DNA of 64,000 nucleotides, taken from the NCBI GenBank assembly GCA_964019695.1, contig OZ026517.1, forward strand, positions 54,553,672 to 54,617,671, given 5' to 3'. Under the pieces are notes generated by a model. It was not told the DNA's origin, did no database searches, and worked only from the letters and a program-made list of their open reading frames with translations. The stretch comes from Loripinus fragilis. Its lineage: Eukaryota; Mollusca; Bivalvia; Lucinida; Lucinidae. Positions 47,065 to 59,276 of the stretch are shown one piece after another (position 1 is the stretch's first letter; the number at the start of each line of letters is the position of its first letter). The position numbers and the translations under genes were made by a program.

Positions 47065-48404
47065 CAAAGAGATTAGTGAATGTAGGTGACGTGTTGATCA
47101 AATCGGGATTAAGCTGGGAAGGTGTCAACATGTGATTAAAAAACATCTGGTTGCATGACGAGGTGTGTTATTATGACAGTTAGTAGCTCGATGTCCATTG
47201 GTCTGCGGCCATATAATGTGGCGTTACATCAGGGTCTGCACTGTTTTATAGGGATCTAGATCAGGCCCGGCGTTTGGTCAACATCTTGTCCTACCAAGGG
47301 TTGCGATTTTCTCATCGAAAGGTAGATACGACGAAACCTTCGCTGGTGAAGATGTTGGTCAATGGAAACTATTGAACTCGACCCCTAATTATATTTATTT
47401 GTTTAGATACATATCATCGATTGAAAAAGATGCTTCCTTTAATACAGTGTTTCTCAATAAAAATAGCTTAGTGTCAAACTGTTCCGATCCAGATTATGCC
47501 CAATGTTTTATGTTCAAAAGTTAGACAAGAATGTAAGATTGTGCAGATTTGTGCATTTGGCCCATATGCACACAATCGTTCTTTAAACGAACTTGTACAG
47601 CTATCTAGTTGGTTTGTGTGAATAATAAAATGCTCCTTAGAGAGCCAAAAATGGTTGAAGAGAATAAATGGATGTACTAATGGTACTTCAATGACCTGGT
47701 TTCACTCAGACCATTTATTCTACAATTGAATATACATTTTAAAGAAAAAAAAATCAACGGAAATCAGCTCAATTTAAGGCTGTTTTAATGGTTTTATATT
47801 AGAAAAGGACTTTTCAGTGGTAATTTAACGTTATTTCAATCGATTTAACCATTTTATTTCGCATAAGGATGTTGCGGTCTGTTCCAAAATTTATATGAAC
47901 TCAACCATAATACATTCATCGAATGTCAGCTAAACTGTTTTCAAACGAATGTTAATAATTTTGAAACAGCTATGCGTATAGTGCACTTATTGGGTCTTAT
48001 ACAGTAGTACCATGTCTTGAATAAACAAATTTATGTAATTTGATAGACCCTGTGAGGGCTATTGTTATCTTTACAGCTGAATGCAAAATTCATGGCTTAA
48101 AGACTTTAGTATAAACCATTATTGCGATGTGAACCACATCATGAGAAAGTCTCTCTTCCTCTCTTCTAGATTTCCTTAGCAACCCCGAGAGCCAAACATT
48201 CTCAGTAACACAGATCAGCTAGTCTTGAAAATTTGGACGTAGAGCCAATAATAATGGCGCTAATCAGATTGCGCCTTTGTTGTTCGTAAACACAATGAAA
48301 GCATATGGATAAATCCTTTATTTGAGTCTCATCTTAGTACAACATAATATGAATTTTTTTCACAAAACGTGTATCCTATGATATGGCCTTTGCATGATTG
48401 AGAT
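47065..48404. other. Unassigned sequence
   Basis: Only old repeat fragments are visible, such as GGGATCTAGATCAGGCCCGG near 47251, related to blocks at 11.7 and 14.6 kb. No gene is supported. Confidence 0.4.
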
Positions 48405-48810
48405 TACATTGCACGCTATCTTTTTTAGAATACTGGTGAACCCATAAAAAGTTTATCATATGGTTGATCAGAATTATATTAATGTTCATTACATGTATCT
48501 GATTTTAGTAAACCAGGGTTCATAGCTAAGGCTGCGAGACGTAGCAAGACTATCTGTCATACCCTCTAGGCAGCGAATAACAAAGACGGTAATCAGACAG
48601 CGCGTTCGCGCAGTCTGATCTTCGTCTTTGTTGTTCGTACTAACAATGGTAGGTCTTTAAACGTTGATGTTAAGTTTAATGCATAAATCAGATTACGTTA
48701 CACGCTATCTGTTTTAGAAAACTGTTGAACTGACAACGGGTTTATCATAATGGATGATCAGAATAATTTTAATGTTCATTATCAGATGTTAGTATACCAG
48801 GGTTCTCACA
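48405..48810 (+). repeat. Diverged direct repeat, about 288 bp apart
   Basis: The block ACACGCTATCT...TTTAGAA, GTTTATCATA, TGATCAGAAT and TAATGTTCATTA occurs at 48412-48530 and again at 48697-48810. The palindrome AACAAAGACGG...GTCTTTGTT near 48579-48640 lies between them. Confidence 0.6.
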
Positions 48811-48905
48811 ACACTGTGGTCAGCAAAAAATTTTACGAGCCAACGCGAAGGCAACTTGCATACATAAACTTTGGAAGTAGACCAAAAACGATTAAAGTAG
48901 GACTC

Positions 48906-49150
48906 CTGTGGCGGATCCAGAGGGGGTTCAGGGATGTTCATTTGAACCCCTCCACGCCCCACCCCCCGTTTTTAAATATCCTATGAAAATAATATAATTT
49001 GGTCTCACTGAGACCAAATTATTTCATTTCCATGGGAAAATGAGATATTTGAGAAAAAATAGATAAAATCAAGTATTTTAAAGCGAACATCCCACACATT
49101 TAAATATGTGAACCCTTTTTCCAGAAATCACGGATCCGCCCCTGGACCCT
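48906..49150 (+). repeat. TIR MITE with GGCGGATCCAG ends
   Basis: TGGCGGATCCAGAGGGGG (48908) pairs with CACGGATCCGCCCCTGG (up to about 49145). A central palindrome AATTTGGTCTCACTGAGACC... lies near 48996-49022. It is related in its ends to the element at 11.26 kb. Confidence 0.65.
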
Positions 49151-49600
49151 ACGCATATGCGAAAAGTTCTAGTATCGCATGTGCTGGGACCCACAGCCCA
49201 GTTGTAGTTAATGTTTAGGTTCGTCATAAAACAGCGATTCGGGCTTTAATTACTTTGCAACGGTTCTTTTATTTGGCATACCTCTGTGGTCCGTTAAAAC
49301 ACACAGTTCCGAAAAGGACACGTGTCACGAAGCGCTCTTTTGGCGGTAACACAGCGTTACATACAAATGTAGCTATTTGACGCAATAGTCATACTCAGTA
49401 TGTTTTGCAGAGATTGATATTGAAGTTGGGTACATAATTATTTTGGAGATTCCATTGAAAAAAAGATTTGATTATGAGGGAGCCAATAAAATGAGTGGGC
49501 ATCGAAGCAAGACCACCTGACTTTGTTACATGTACATGCGAATAATGGCACGGAGCATTGTGCGCAGTCTGGTTAGCACCTTTGGTATTCGTGGTCTGAA
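49151..49600. other. Unassigned sequence
   Basis: No gene or clear repeat is recognised before the 3' end of Naiad copy 2. Confidence 0.35.
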
Positions 49601-52139
49601 AAGTAAGTAATGGTGCAAAGATCAGGAATCGATACAATCAAGTACCACACCTGACCCAGGATACCAATGGGAAAGTGACAAACTCACAGAAGACACCACA
49701 AACGAGAGCCAAGAGGTCAGCCCTTTCCCAGCAGGTGACCACAAAGCACATATAAACAGACGTGCACAAAACATAGCAAACACAAGACAGAACAAAAACA
49801 TAAAAGATCCACAAAAGAAGTACCGCCTTGGAACGGTCAGTAAAATATTTTACTGGAGGGCTTAAACCGGTTTAACGGCGCCAACCTCACCCTTAATTCA
49901 GGTGTGGATCAAAACACATAGATATTTGGTTTGCATGAAAGACCCCTAACTTATCAATGCATCATCTCCTAAAACATATAAATCAAGATATAACAAGGAG
50001 ATAAAGCAAGGATAAGGACTCAACAGTAAATTAAACTGAATACCGGAGCAAAAGAAATCCAACAGGTAAACCCCGGTGGGCCCGACAAACAGCCAAAGCA
50101 TCAGGCCCCTACCATCTCATCAATAGATAAGTCTTTAAGTCGGAACCATCATAGAGTCTGAAGTCCGACCCACCGGCGTGCAATTAAAGAGGAAAGCAAA
50201 GTTGCCAACCGTGATTGGGTTGACTACCAAGCATGCAGTCTGTTGCAATACATTAATGTTATAGCCAATCTTTTTATAATGGGAAATTATTTTAATGAAC
50301 TGCGCTGAAAAATTATTAGAGCCAACAATCTTCTTCAACTTATACACCAAGTCACCATAGAAATCAGGTTCCGAAAGTCCTTGGCGCAAGAGAGATTTAA
50401 GTCCAACTTGGAATTTAGAAATCAAATCATAGTATCGTCTATAAAATTTTGAAAATGTTTTGCGAAGTTTATGATACCGATAGCCTTGTTTAAGAAGTTT
50501 CTGAGTTAACAATTTATTGCGAGTGTTGAAGTCAGCAACATAGCTAGATGGTCTAGCAAAACGAATGAGTTGAGAGATATAGACTCCATAGGATGTAGAA
50601 CGAGGAACATCACCATCTAAAAACGGGAAATTGACAATTTCAAAATCAAAGTCGTCACGTTTATCATAAATTTTGGTAGAAACAATATCATTAGAAATTG
50701 ACAAATGCAAGTCTAAAAATGCGGCTTCGGTATCAGAGGCATTGGCTTTATTAAGTTGGAGCTCTGAAGGGTATATTTGACTAACCATATTGTCAAAATA
50801 AACATTATTAATATTTAAAATATCGTCCAAATATCTGGAAGTAGTGTTAAACGCATCAATAACATCAGCCTGCTTATCATCAGAAAGAGACATCATAAAG
50901 TCCCTTTCATAACAAAACAGGAATAAATCTGCAACCAGGGGAGCACAATTAGTGCCCATAGGAATCCCAACAACTTGTCTATAGAGCTTGGTGCCAAATC
51001 GAATAACAATGTTGTCCAACAAAAAGGTCAGCGCATCACATACATTTTGACACGACCATGCATGATATTTTTTAGGTTTTTCTGAAGTAAAGAATGCATT
51101 TCTGTCACTACATGCAAGGTAAGGAGAGCCTTCTCTCTGGAATGTATTTTCAATAAGATCAATAAGTTTATCTTTAATTAAATTATGAGGTAAAGTAGTG
51201 TAAAGAGTAGAAAAATCATAAGTAGACAAACTGGTCGCATTGAAATTTCTAGCTTTAAGTTTATCTAAAATTTCACCTGAATTTTTAATCGACCAAAATA
51301 GGCTTTTACCCGATCTCTCATATACCTTTTCACAATATTTGATAACATGATTTTTAACAGCTGTAAGACACGACGTTAACAATTTAGAAAGTTCTGTTGT
51401 CGTACAAGAACTAGAATTTGCAATAAATCTTGCTTTATAGGGTTTTTATGGAGTTTAGGTAACCAGTACAACGTAGGAACTTTGTCTTGATTTTCTTTAG
51501 CTTTGACACCAAAATGTAGGGCTGTATGACAACCATGCCCATCAACAATCACCCTTTCACTTAAAGAAGGCTGCAGTTTATAGGCATTAGTGTCAACAAG
51601 CTCACGCTTAAGAGTATTAATATAATACAATCGTCAAACAACTACAACATTGTTAGCAGCTTTATCTGCTGGAACCAAAACATAGTTCATATGAAAATCC
51701 TGGATACCTCGTTTAAGATGACGAAAAGAAGATTTAGGTTTAGGGGGCAAAAGATGTGTATTACGAGAGTAAAATGAAATACGAGTATCAATAATTTTAA
51801 AAATGTTAATCTTCCATTCCTTCAAAGCATCAGGTTCAACATTTTCCCTTTTGCACCAACGATTACTGAAGTCATTTAAAGAAGCAGCGATCTCTCTACG
51901 GCATTTAGAGAAATCAATATTAGAGGGAAATCTATATTTAGGACCTTTAGAAATGACACTAGCGTCAGGAATGACATTTAGATTACCTGTAATAACATGC
52001 CCTGCAGAGGGATATAAATAATTTGAATTTTTACAATCTCAGGAGGCAGGAGTATTGGAATCTATATCTAAATCATTTACAATTTTATTAAAGTTAAATA
52101 TCGTAGACCTTATTGGTTTGTTATATTTATAACAAATGA
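49601..52139 (-). mobile_element. Naiad-type Penelope-like retroelement, copy 2
   Basis: It is collinear with copy 1 at a fixed offset of 23,923 bp through most of its length, differing by scattered substitutions, two single-base indels and a 9-bp in-frame deletion near 51957. Homology ends at 52139, so it is 5' truncated about 540 bp earlier than copy 1. It lies inside the large inverted repeat. The two copies share the exact 3' end, as expected for target-primed reverse transcription. Confidence 0.88.
50135..52138 (-). pseudogene. Naiad reverse transcriptase ORF, copy 2
   Basis: The RT core is open over 415 codons (50135-51382): catalytic TYDFSTLYTTLP at residues 54-65, GIPMGTNCAPLVADL at 139-153 and YLDD at 184-187, ending SDSMMVPT. 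A missing T in the run near 51442-51448 shifts the frame just after YWLPKLHK. Upstream, the frame continues through a UGA at 51634-51636 (VVVV-UGA-RLYY) and another at 52039-52041 (S-UGA-DC), the same two positions as in copy 1. Copy 2 is intact where copy 1 is broken and the reverse, so the family master was probably intact apart from the UGAs. Confidence 0.82.
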
Positions 52140-52645
52140 AAGGCATCACAATTAAAAATGTGCAAAATTTCAACATTTTAGCTAGTCTCTGGGTCGCAGA
52201 CTGCTCTATTCAATTTGATTAAATATAAATATGGAAAGTACTATCCAACAACCCTTAGAACAAAAATGGAGATGCTCCAATTCTGAATAAAAGTAGAAAA
52301 TCCCAACAGGTATAAAGATAATTGTGCATGTATAATATACATCGCGGCGCATGCGTGTTAATATAATAACTTCTAGCATTTACGATAAGTACTTATATGG
52401 AGATATTAATTGCATAGGCCCGTTCAAGCAATTATTCCAAATTGCCACCCAAAATAGATTTCAGAACTATTGCTATGTTACACATTAGGATCACCTCATT
52501 GAGATGGTTCTGATGAGTACCCACAAACAAACTATGTTTTGATACATCGATGGACATTGCTATACTGTACCACACATAGTAAACACATGTATTATAAAAC
52601 GTAATTATAGTTTATGCCCTAAACACACATCAGAATCGCCTCGCC

Positions 52646-54489
52646 TCATTATAATTGAGTCGAAAAAATATAGGTATCTAACTCTAAATTAATGCATTGC
52701 TACCAAATTGATAAGGGAGTAAATATGTGTAATCGGAAGATTTGATATCTATCGCATTTTCGAACAGAGATCCCTCAGATGAGCCTGCGCAAATGTACAA
52801 GCTCACCTGAGCAGTCGGTGGTATTAAAATTCATTATAATTGAGGCAGAAATATAGGTCACTCGCTTTAAGTAAGCCGGAGGAACACTTAATTGGGGTAT
52901 GCGCATATGCGATAAGTACTAAAGTCTTATGAAAATTGGCAAGTGTTGACACTTACGAGCCAGTGCAGCCTATTTTGTAGCTTAGAAACTCCAAATCTTG
53001 CTCGGTAAGCACACTTACAGTTATATAAAATTTGAGCGACTAGCAAAATCTCATTCCAGGCTACTCATGTGCGCATGCTGATCTGAGTCTTTGCTGGGCG
53101 CATAAACCGCATGGTAGGAAATCTCATAATGCGTTTCATAAATGAATATATTAATTGATACTTACTGATGCAGCAGGGATAGCTTCTTTCATTGTCGGCA
53201 AATGTATCAATTCTTCAACCCGGCATCCAGAGGAATAATACATCTGGATCCTACTGTCCTGCACATATTAACTAAAATACTTAAAGACATAGAAATGTGG
53301 GCAATAATACTGGTACCACTCATTATGACTCTCTCCAGGGGTCATACTGGGCAGATCAAAGGGACAGTCATAATGAGGTGATTATGACCTCCCTACAGGG
53401 GCAATAAAGTGGTCCCATGAAGGGATTAGGTAATTTATGATAAAATATTGATCTTTATCTTAGTGAACGAATACAGGTAATTCCCCACTTGAGGCCCCTT
53501 TAATTTTCGAGATATTGAAACTGTCCCTTATCAGTTAATCCTTTAATGAGCTCTATTGGACAGTAATCTATGCCTTTAATCTGACCATCTCCAATTATCA
53601 AAGCCATTATTAATACGATGCACAAACGATGCACAAACGATACACAAACGGCACGAAAACATTGGTAAATCTAACACGGTAGTTTATAACTTAAATAATA
53701 TAAATTTTAACAAATCCAAAAATTTTACAATATCTAGCAAGTTAGTTTACTATCAGTTTTGAACACTAAATAAAATAATATTCAGTTTGGCAAGTGACAC
53801 AAAGGCGAAACACACTAATAATTCCAAAAACAGTTCCAACAAAGTTAAATTTATTCAGAAATTACCATAAATACAATGTAACTTAAATTCAGATTCTGTT
53901 CATTTTAAATGCAATTGCAATATAATTGCATCAATCTGATACGCCCCTAAACAATTAAGAAATCATTTTAATTGGTTACACCATTCAAGCATATTATTTA
54001 AATCCAAAAATTAAAATCATAATTCATTTGATTGGTCAGTTAATTCAATGATGCATAACTTAAATTGGACCCTGTAATCAAGGATCCTTAATCCTTTGAT
54101 GTACCATAAAGGAAAACAAACAAATAATCATAATTATCCAATTATCTAATTAATTTAATAATTCATCAATTTGTTTTCAATGATCAATCAACAAAGTTTC
54201 GGTTAGAAGAAATGAAAAGACTTTTAAAATACAAAGAAAACAATAATTAATATCGTCCGACTTACACCGCCGAAAAAATAAGAACAAAACACTCTTTCAT
54301 CATCAAAGTACTAATTTAATACATGAATAAACATCAAAAACATAAAATCATCAAATAATTATACATAACAAAGTTCAAAACATATTACATAAAAAAAATC
54401 AGCAAATCAGCAGTTCAGCGTTTTAGGGTATTTTAGCTGATCAGCAAGTTGCTGAATTCAGCAGAAAGTTCAGCGTTTTAGGGTGTCCC
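52646..54489 (-). repeat. Right arm of the large inverted repeat
   Basis: Read on the minus strand it starts GGGACACCCTAAAACGCTGA and follows the left arm, except for about 870 bp (about 53150-54020) that the left arm lacks. That extra part contains a short TCATTATGAC/GTCATAATGA palindrome near 53330-53400 but no gene. Both arm tips are flanked by CTTAAG (44822-44827 and 54491-54496). Confidence 0.83.
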
Positions 54490-54496
54490 TCTTAAG

Positions 54497-55149
54497 TGCC
54501 CAGTTTGTGTAGAAATGCATATAAAACAGATTCTGTATGTAATCAGCATACTCAAAATAACTATTAACCAACAACATAAGTGCGTAGGACGTATGAGCAC
54601 AGCAAATATTTTCACTAAATGAAATATAGGTATCCAATTATAAACTAGCATCACAAGATCTCTTGGGTGTCTCTATAGGGCACACTTTAAGGCAATCGGC
54701 TTTAATTATATAAGAACAGCAAACTCAGATCAGTTTTAATATCTGAGCTGTCTGACTAGCACTTTTGTTGTTCGCTGATTAGGCACTAATCTTCCAGACT
54801 CTAGCTAAGCTTTGTAGCACAGCAAGTCAGATTGAGTAATGCCTGGTGGTCAAACCTTAAAATATATTGTCTCTTAATGGGGCTCGATTATGATAAAATA
54901 GGCATAACATATAGATGCTGCTTGTTTTAGTTCTCAACAGCTGCATTTTGACTGGTTGTAAACCCACTCACAGTTTATAGTTATGGTTTCCGCTTTAATA
55001 ACACAAAAATGGATCAGGCTGCTGGCTCAGTGATGACCCTATCCAAAAACTCCATCAGTTTGTTAGTGCCTGACGCTTGTCTTTATCTGGGCCCACCATA
55101 GCTCCACTTGAGGTTTTATCTGTGGGTTACGAGACCTTTTTTGGTTTCA
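54497..55149. other. Unassigned sequence
   Basis: No gene is evident. The part from about 55015 may be the 5' side of the Naiad-like fragment that follows. Confidence 0.35.
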
Positions 55150-55600
55150 TCATAGTGTGTTAATTTCTTTAGATTGATCCTATATGATAATGCATTGCAT
55201 TAGGTGAGCCTCCATGCGAGCTAAGCATTTTTTCGTGTTTTAACAACATCAGAATCTAGGGTGAAGATTTGGCACCATATTAGTGCACTTTAGGCCAACG
55301 TGGTTTCCGCTGCAGTCTGTTCTAATGCAGTAGTTCTGTTATTGTTGATTCAGTGTTTATTGTTGCTCCCATTGTTTGTGGGGGTTTGGTTTTTGGTCAA
55401 TGTCTTGTTATGCTGTACTTAGTGTACAATGTAGTTTTTCAATCATCTCGTTGAGATAGAGAGAGCTGGTTTCTTTACTTTAACTGTCTTCCTGCTGACT
55501 TTTGGCTATTAGTGTTCTGTTTCTCTTCCTTACAGTGCTGTGAGTTTGTCTGCACTGAATAATTGTGGTATTTCCTGGTCATACTCACTTACATTTTGGA
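55150..55600 (+). mobile_element. Naiad-like family-2 3' end, plus strand
   Basis: It contains TGAGCCTCCATGCGAGCTAA, GGTTTCCGCTGCAGTCTG, TGTTGATTCAGTG and the 3' tip GTGGTATTTCCTGGTCATAC. The same sequence runs inverted at 56.28-56.69 kb. The order of blocks parallels the main Naiad 3' UTR. Confidence 0.65.
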
Positions 55601-55895
55601 CATTCCTTTTTTATTACAATCAAAATAAATCAGTTCTTTTGTGTGTGTGTTGCTTAACTGTTTGTCAGTGAATATCTCACAACAATTATTGATATAGCAG
55701 ATCTATTTTAGGTAGAATATGTAAGATTTGGAAGACCAATAACACCAAACCTACAAGCTGATGTGCATTTCAGAGATGATTTAGAACACTTGCACCTCAT
55801 TGACATGCATTTCGTCTTGCATAAACACGGTTACAGCTAACTGGGTACATGCACACAACTGTGCTAGCTAGCAAGCACTTCCAAACAACTTCTAG

Positions 55896-56168
55896 TCAGT
55901 CTGTACCCTCTTCACACAAGTCAATAGTTTCAGTTAGTTTATTTTCTAGATCCACTATTACATTGTCTAATTGAAGCCATATCTTAGCTTGATAGTTTGC
56001 CCTTGTGATTTGTAACTCTAATGCACCATGGGTTGGAGGCAACACATCTAGGTCACGTTTCGCTTTCACCAAAAAGACTACGCCTGGCATCATCAATACC
56101 TCAGACATCCTTTTCTCCACTCCCATACAACGAACATACAAACGCCCAAGCACCATCAACGTTATCAT
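55896..56168 (-). pseudogene. Fragment with the LPPTHGALELQITRANYQAK motif
   Basis: A 90-codon frame contains DVLPPTHGALELQITRANYQ then AKIWLQ and an acidic tail (TETIDLCEEGTD). A weaker version (MELHITMANYHAKRYRW) appears on the plus strand near 57230. The motif resembles a C-terminal segment that, from memory, recurs in many large predicted invertebrate proteins of unknown function, often transposon-like. No start or splice context supports a gene, so it is treated as a fragment. Confidence 0.4.
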
Positions 56169-56279
56169 CCCTTACTACTCCAGAAAGAAGTTGGCATACT
56201 TAATGATTATTTTCCAGCATGTATTATTGCCTTTGCGTGACAAAGGTAGCATGGTATTGCATCCTGTTAGCGCATGAAA

Positions 56280-56690
56280 AATAGTAAGTGAGTGTGATCA
56301 GGAAATACCACAATCCCAAACCGCAGACAACCTCATGGCACCGCGAGGAAGAGCCACTCAACCATCACGAGACACCAGAAAGACAAATTAAGCAAATCAA
56401 CCAGCTCTCTGATCCCCACCAAGATGATTGCAATACTACAATGGACATAAAGTAACGTACAACAAAACATAGAACAATTACAGACTCCCACAACGGGAGT
56501 AACAATAAAAAAAAAGTCAACAACAACAGAACCACCGCCTTAGAACGGACAGCAGCCTAAGCCACCGGGAGACTTAAATTCATTTTACTGGTACCAAATC
56601 TTCGCCCTAGATTCTGCTGTTGTTAAAGTACAAGAAATGTTCAGCTCGCACGGAGGCCTTTTAACTAATGCAATGTATCATCATGGAGAA
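56280..56690 (-). mobile_element. Naiad-like family-2 3' end, minus strand
   Basis: Plus-strand reading AAGTGAGTGTGATCAGGAAA, ACCGCGAGGAAGAGCCAC, ACCGCCTTAGAACGGACAG and CTCGCACGGAGGCC is the inverse of the 55.2-55.6 kb block. The ACCGCCTTAGAACGG word is shared with the main Naiad family (ACCGCCTTGGAACGG). Confidence 0.68.
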
Positions 56691-57156
56691 ACACTCTAAT
56701 CAAATTAACACACCATGATGAAAGCCTAAAATAATGGACAATACTAAATGGGGTATCTGTTCAGCAACAAAATGGGAACGCATTTCATTACTCTCGCTGT
56801 TCCTAAAAGGATCCAAACCTATCAATATTGCAGGCCCTGAGGTGATACAATCACAATATAAACACATCTGATACCCTGATCTGTGTCAAGACATTTACCA
56901 ACATTTGTTTTAAACCACACTGCTGTTGCATCTCACGCATGTAATGCAATCCTAGTGTCCAGATCTTCATGATTGGATGACAAGTGGAGCGTTTCATGTA
57001 TATTCGATGTAGCTCTTATGTCATTTTCAATTCCTCCTGAAGTAACCATTTCCTAGTCTCAGGTAATTTGAGAGTTTTAGCTGTCAAAATTACAGACAAT
57101 GTATCAGCAGCAAAACCAGTCTTATTCTCACCCAGTACTATGAATTTTTCCTAAAC

Positions 57157-57345
57157 TTGTGGCAAAGTCACAAACTTCCAACATATGAATTGTCCCACAT
57201 GTCATCATATTATGAGGAGGCGAAAACTAGGATGGAGTTACATATCACAATGGCAAACTATCACGCTAAGAGGTACAGATGGACTAAAAGTAGTTTGGTA
57301 ACAATTGTCCGTGTATGCAGCTCATTAGCTGTGAGTGCAAGATAA
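57157..57345 (+). pseudogene. Second fragment with the HITMANYHAK motif
   Basis: Within 62 codons, YYEEAKTRMELHITMANYHA corresponds to the ALELQITRANYQA stretch at 55.9-56.2 kb, in the opposite orientation. It is short and degenerate. Confidence 0.35.
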
Positions 57346-57509
57346 AACGTGTGCCACTGAGATGGAAATGTTCTTAAGTATTCGGAAATGCACACCAACT
57401 CGTTGAAGTGATGTCATTGACAGCGCAAGTCCTACTTATTTTACTTAATATAGATCTGCTATAGCAATAAATATTGAGAATTCATTTGCTGTTTGAGTAC
57501 ACTGACAAA

Positions 57510-57665
57510 AATAGTGAGTAAAACCAGGACATACCAAAATCACAAACTGCAGACAAACCAATGGCACCGCGAGGAAGAGTCACACATCAATCACAGAGCT
57601 CTCTCTTCCCAATCAAGATGATTGCAAAACTAGAATGGACATAAAGTAACGTAAAATAAAACACA
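57510..57665 (-). mobile_element. Naiad-like family-2 3' tip, second minus-strand copy
   Basis: AATAGTGAGTAAAACCAGGA, GGCACCGCGAGGAAGAG and AATGGACATAAAGTAACGT match the first about 190 bp of the 56.28 kb copy, with the middle deleted. Confidence 0.6.
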
Positions 57666-58048
57666 GAACATTTACAAACCTGGAATTATAACTCAGCAAC
57701 TTACACAAAAGAGTAGACCTGTTCCTTTTGCTATATAGAAGAAATGACCAATTCACAGCTGTAGAAAACCAAAATAGCATCTAATTGTAGTGCTTACTTG
57801 ATCCTAAGTAAGTATCGTTTATTTTTGTCTCACCAGTGTATACAGTAAAACATATCTTACATTTAAAATACATAAGTACATATACAACTGCCATTCTAAA
57901 AGAATTGTGAGAGACAGTAAGAATTTAAGTTCTTTAGATATTTACAATTCAAAAACAATTTCTAAAAAACATATACATGAGCCCTGCCATGAGAAATACT
58001 GTTCCTTATTGAGACCCGCCAAGATAACATGTGTTTTCGTTGTTAGCG
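57666..58048. other. Unassigned sequence
   Basis: No gene or repeat was recognised. Confidence 0.35.
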
Positions 58049-58310
58049 ACCAGGGCCCGGAATTACAATGTTGCCTTAAAGTTAAGCAAGACTTAAGTTA
58101 AGTATTGATATTTTAACATACTTTATTAAACGCTAAATAAATTGCCTTGATCGATGTGGTACTTGTGGTCAAAGATATCATTGTGATCTTCAGAAAAAAT
58201 GAAACAATTTTGATTTTAATCAGTTTTAAACGTTATTTTTCGCATCCTGAAATATTATTACTTAACTTATGTCTTCCTTAACTTTAAGGAGGCATTGTAA
58301 TTCCGAGTCC
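58049..58310 (+). repeat. Foldback MITE, family M3 (copy 2)
   Basis: The ends CCCGGAATTACAATGTTGCC and GGCATTGTAATTCCGAG are inverted. Next inwards come AGACTTAAGTTAAGTATTG and its counterpart. The interior matches the 15.67 kb copy in inverse orientation. Confidence 0.8.
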
Positions 58311-58663
58311 AGGTATGTCCGGCCCGCTCTGCAACAGCCTAGCTACAGTCAGGATGAACAGTACCTTACCATCAGTGAACAACGAAAATGCTAGTCAGAC
58401 AGCACGGATAGAGGACTTCTCTTGTTCATTATGCTTAAAGAAGAATTTCTCTTAATTTGGCCCAATAAGAATCCAATGAGTTTATCATGTCCCCGCCATG
58501 TTCAATGGAGAATTACCCTTGCTCGTACAACCCATCTCGTATATACTGTCCCTTATGTGTGTCCCGCACAAAGTTTTTTTTCTCTCATATAATGGTCCTG
58601 GGTGTGGGCATTTGTGTCACACTGACACATTTCTAGTTTACAGCTAGTTAACAATAATATACC

Positions 58664-59276
58664 TATACTGACGGACTTTAAAAACGCAACACTAACTTCC
58701 CTTTATATCTTTCAAAATACAGTTGTAAGTTAGTATCGTTTATTGTATGTAAAATTCCTTTGCTTCGGTGATGTCAACCTAAGCTGGCTTCTTCAGCAAA
58801 TTCGTTAGTTTTAATTGTACAATTAAACTGGACGACGTTATTTGCTCCGTACGAATTGAGCCATTTTAACATTTCTTAAGTAGAGGAGATTATAAGCTAT
58901 TGAATGAAAGGGTACACCAAGATAAACGTCATATACGCAAATAAGCTGTATCGCAGACCTGCCAATCAATATGAAAGTGATTTATCGATAACTAACAAAG
59001 TCAATGGTACAAATTCGATGCTTCTCGTGTTTCTTGATTCAAAGAAGTAGGGAATCTTTCACTCATAACATTTGGTCACATGAAACAGTTGACCCCTATC
59101 TCAAAAAGTTTACATTTTAATGCGTTAAGTTCATCTTAGTTGTACAAGTTTTCCATGATTTACTTACAAATGAATGCTCTTTAACATACAATCAAAATTA
59201 GTGTTCCACCTTCTTGTTCGAGACATAAATTAAAGCTGTTATTCAACTGTTGCGTTTTTAAAGTCCGTCAGTATAT
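58664..59276. repeat. Tc1/mariner-type MITE, about 610 bp
   Basis: TATACTGACGGACTTTAAAA (58664) is repeated inverted at 59249-59276, extending on through AACGCAAC. TA dinucleotides at both ends fit the TA target of Tc1/mariner transposases. No open frame of note. Confidence 0.8.

Noticed and set aside
46085..47146. Several minus-strand open frames sharing GLKICMWFGY
   Set aside because: They recur with the 190-bp satellite period and are produced by the repeat; no splice or start context.
44822..54496. piggyBac assignment from flanking TTAA
   Set aside because: TTAA lies inside CTTAAG at both ends, but the tips do not start with CCC directly at TTAA and no piggyBac-type transposase is present.
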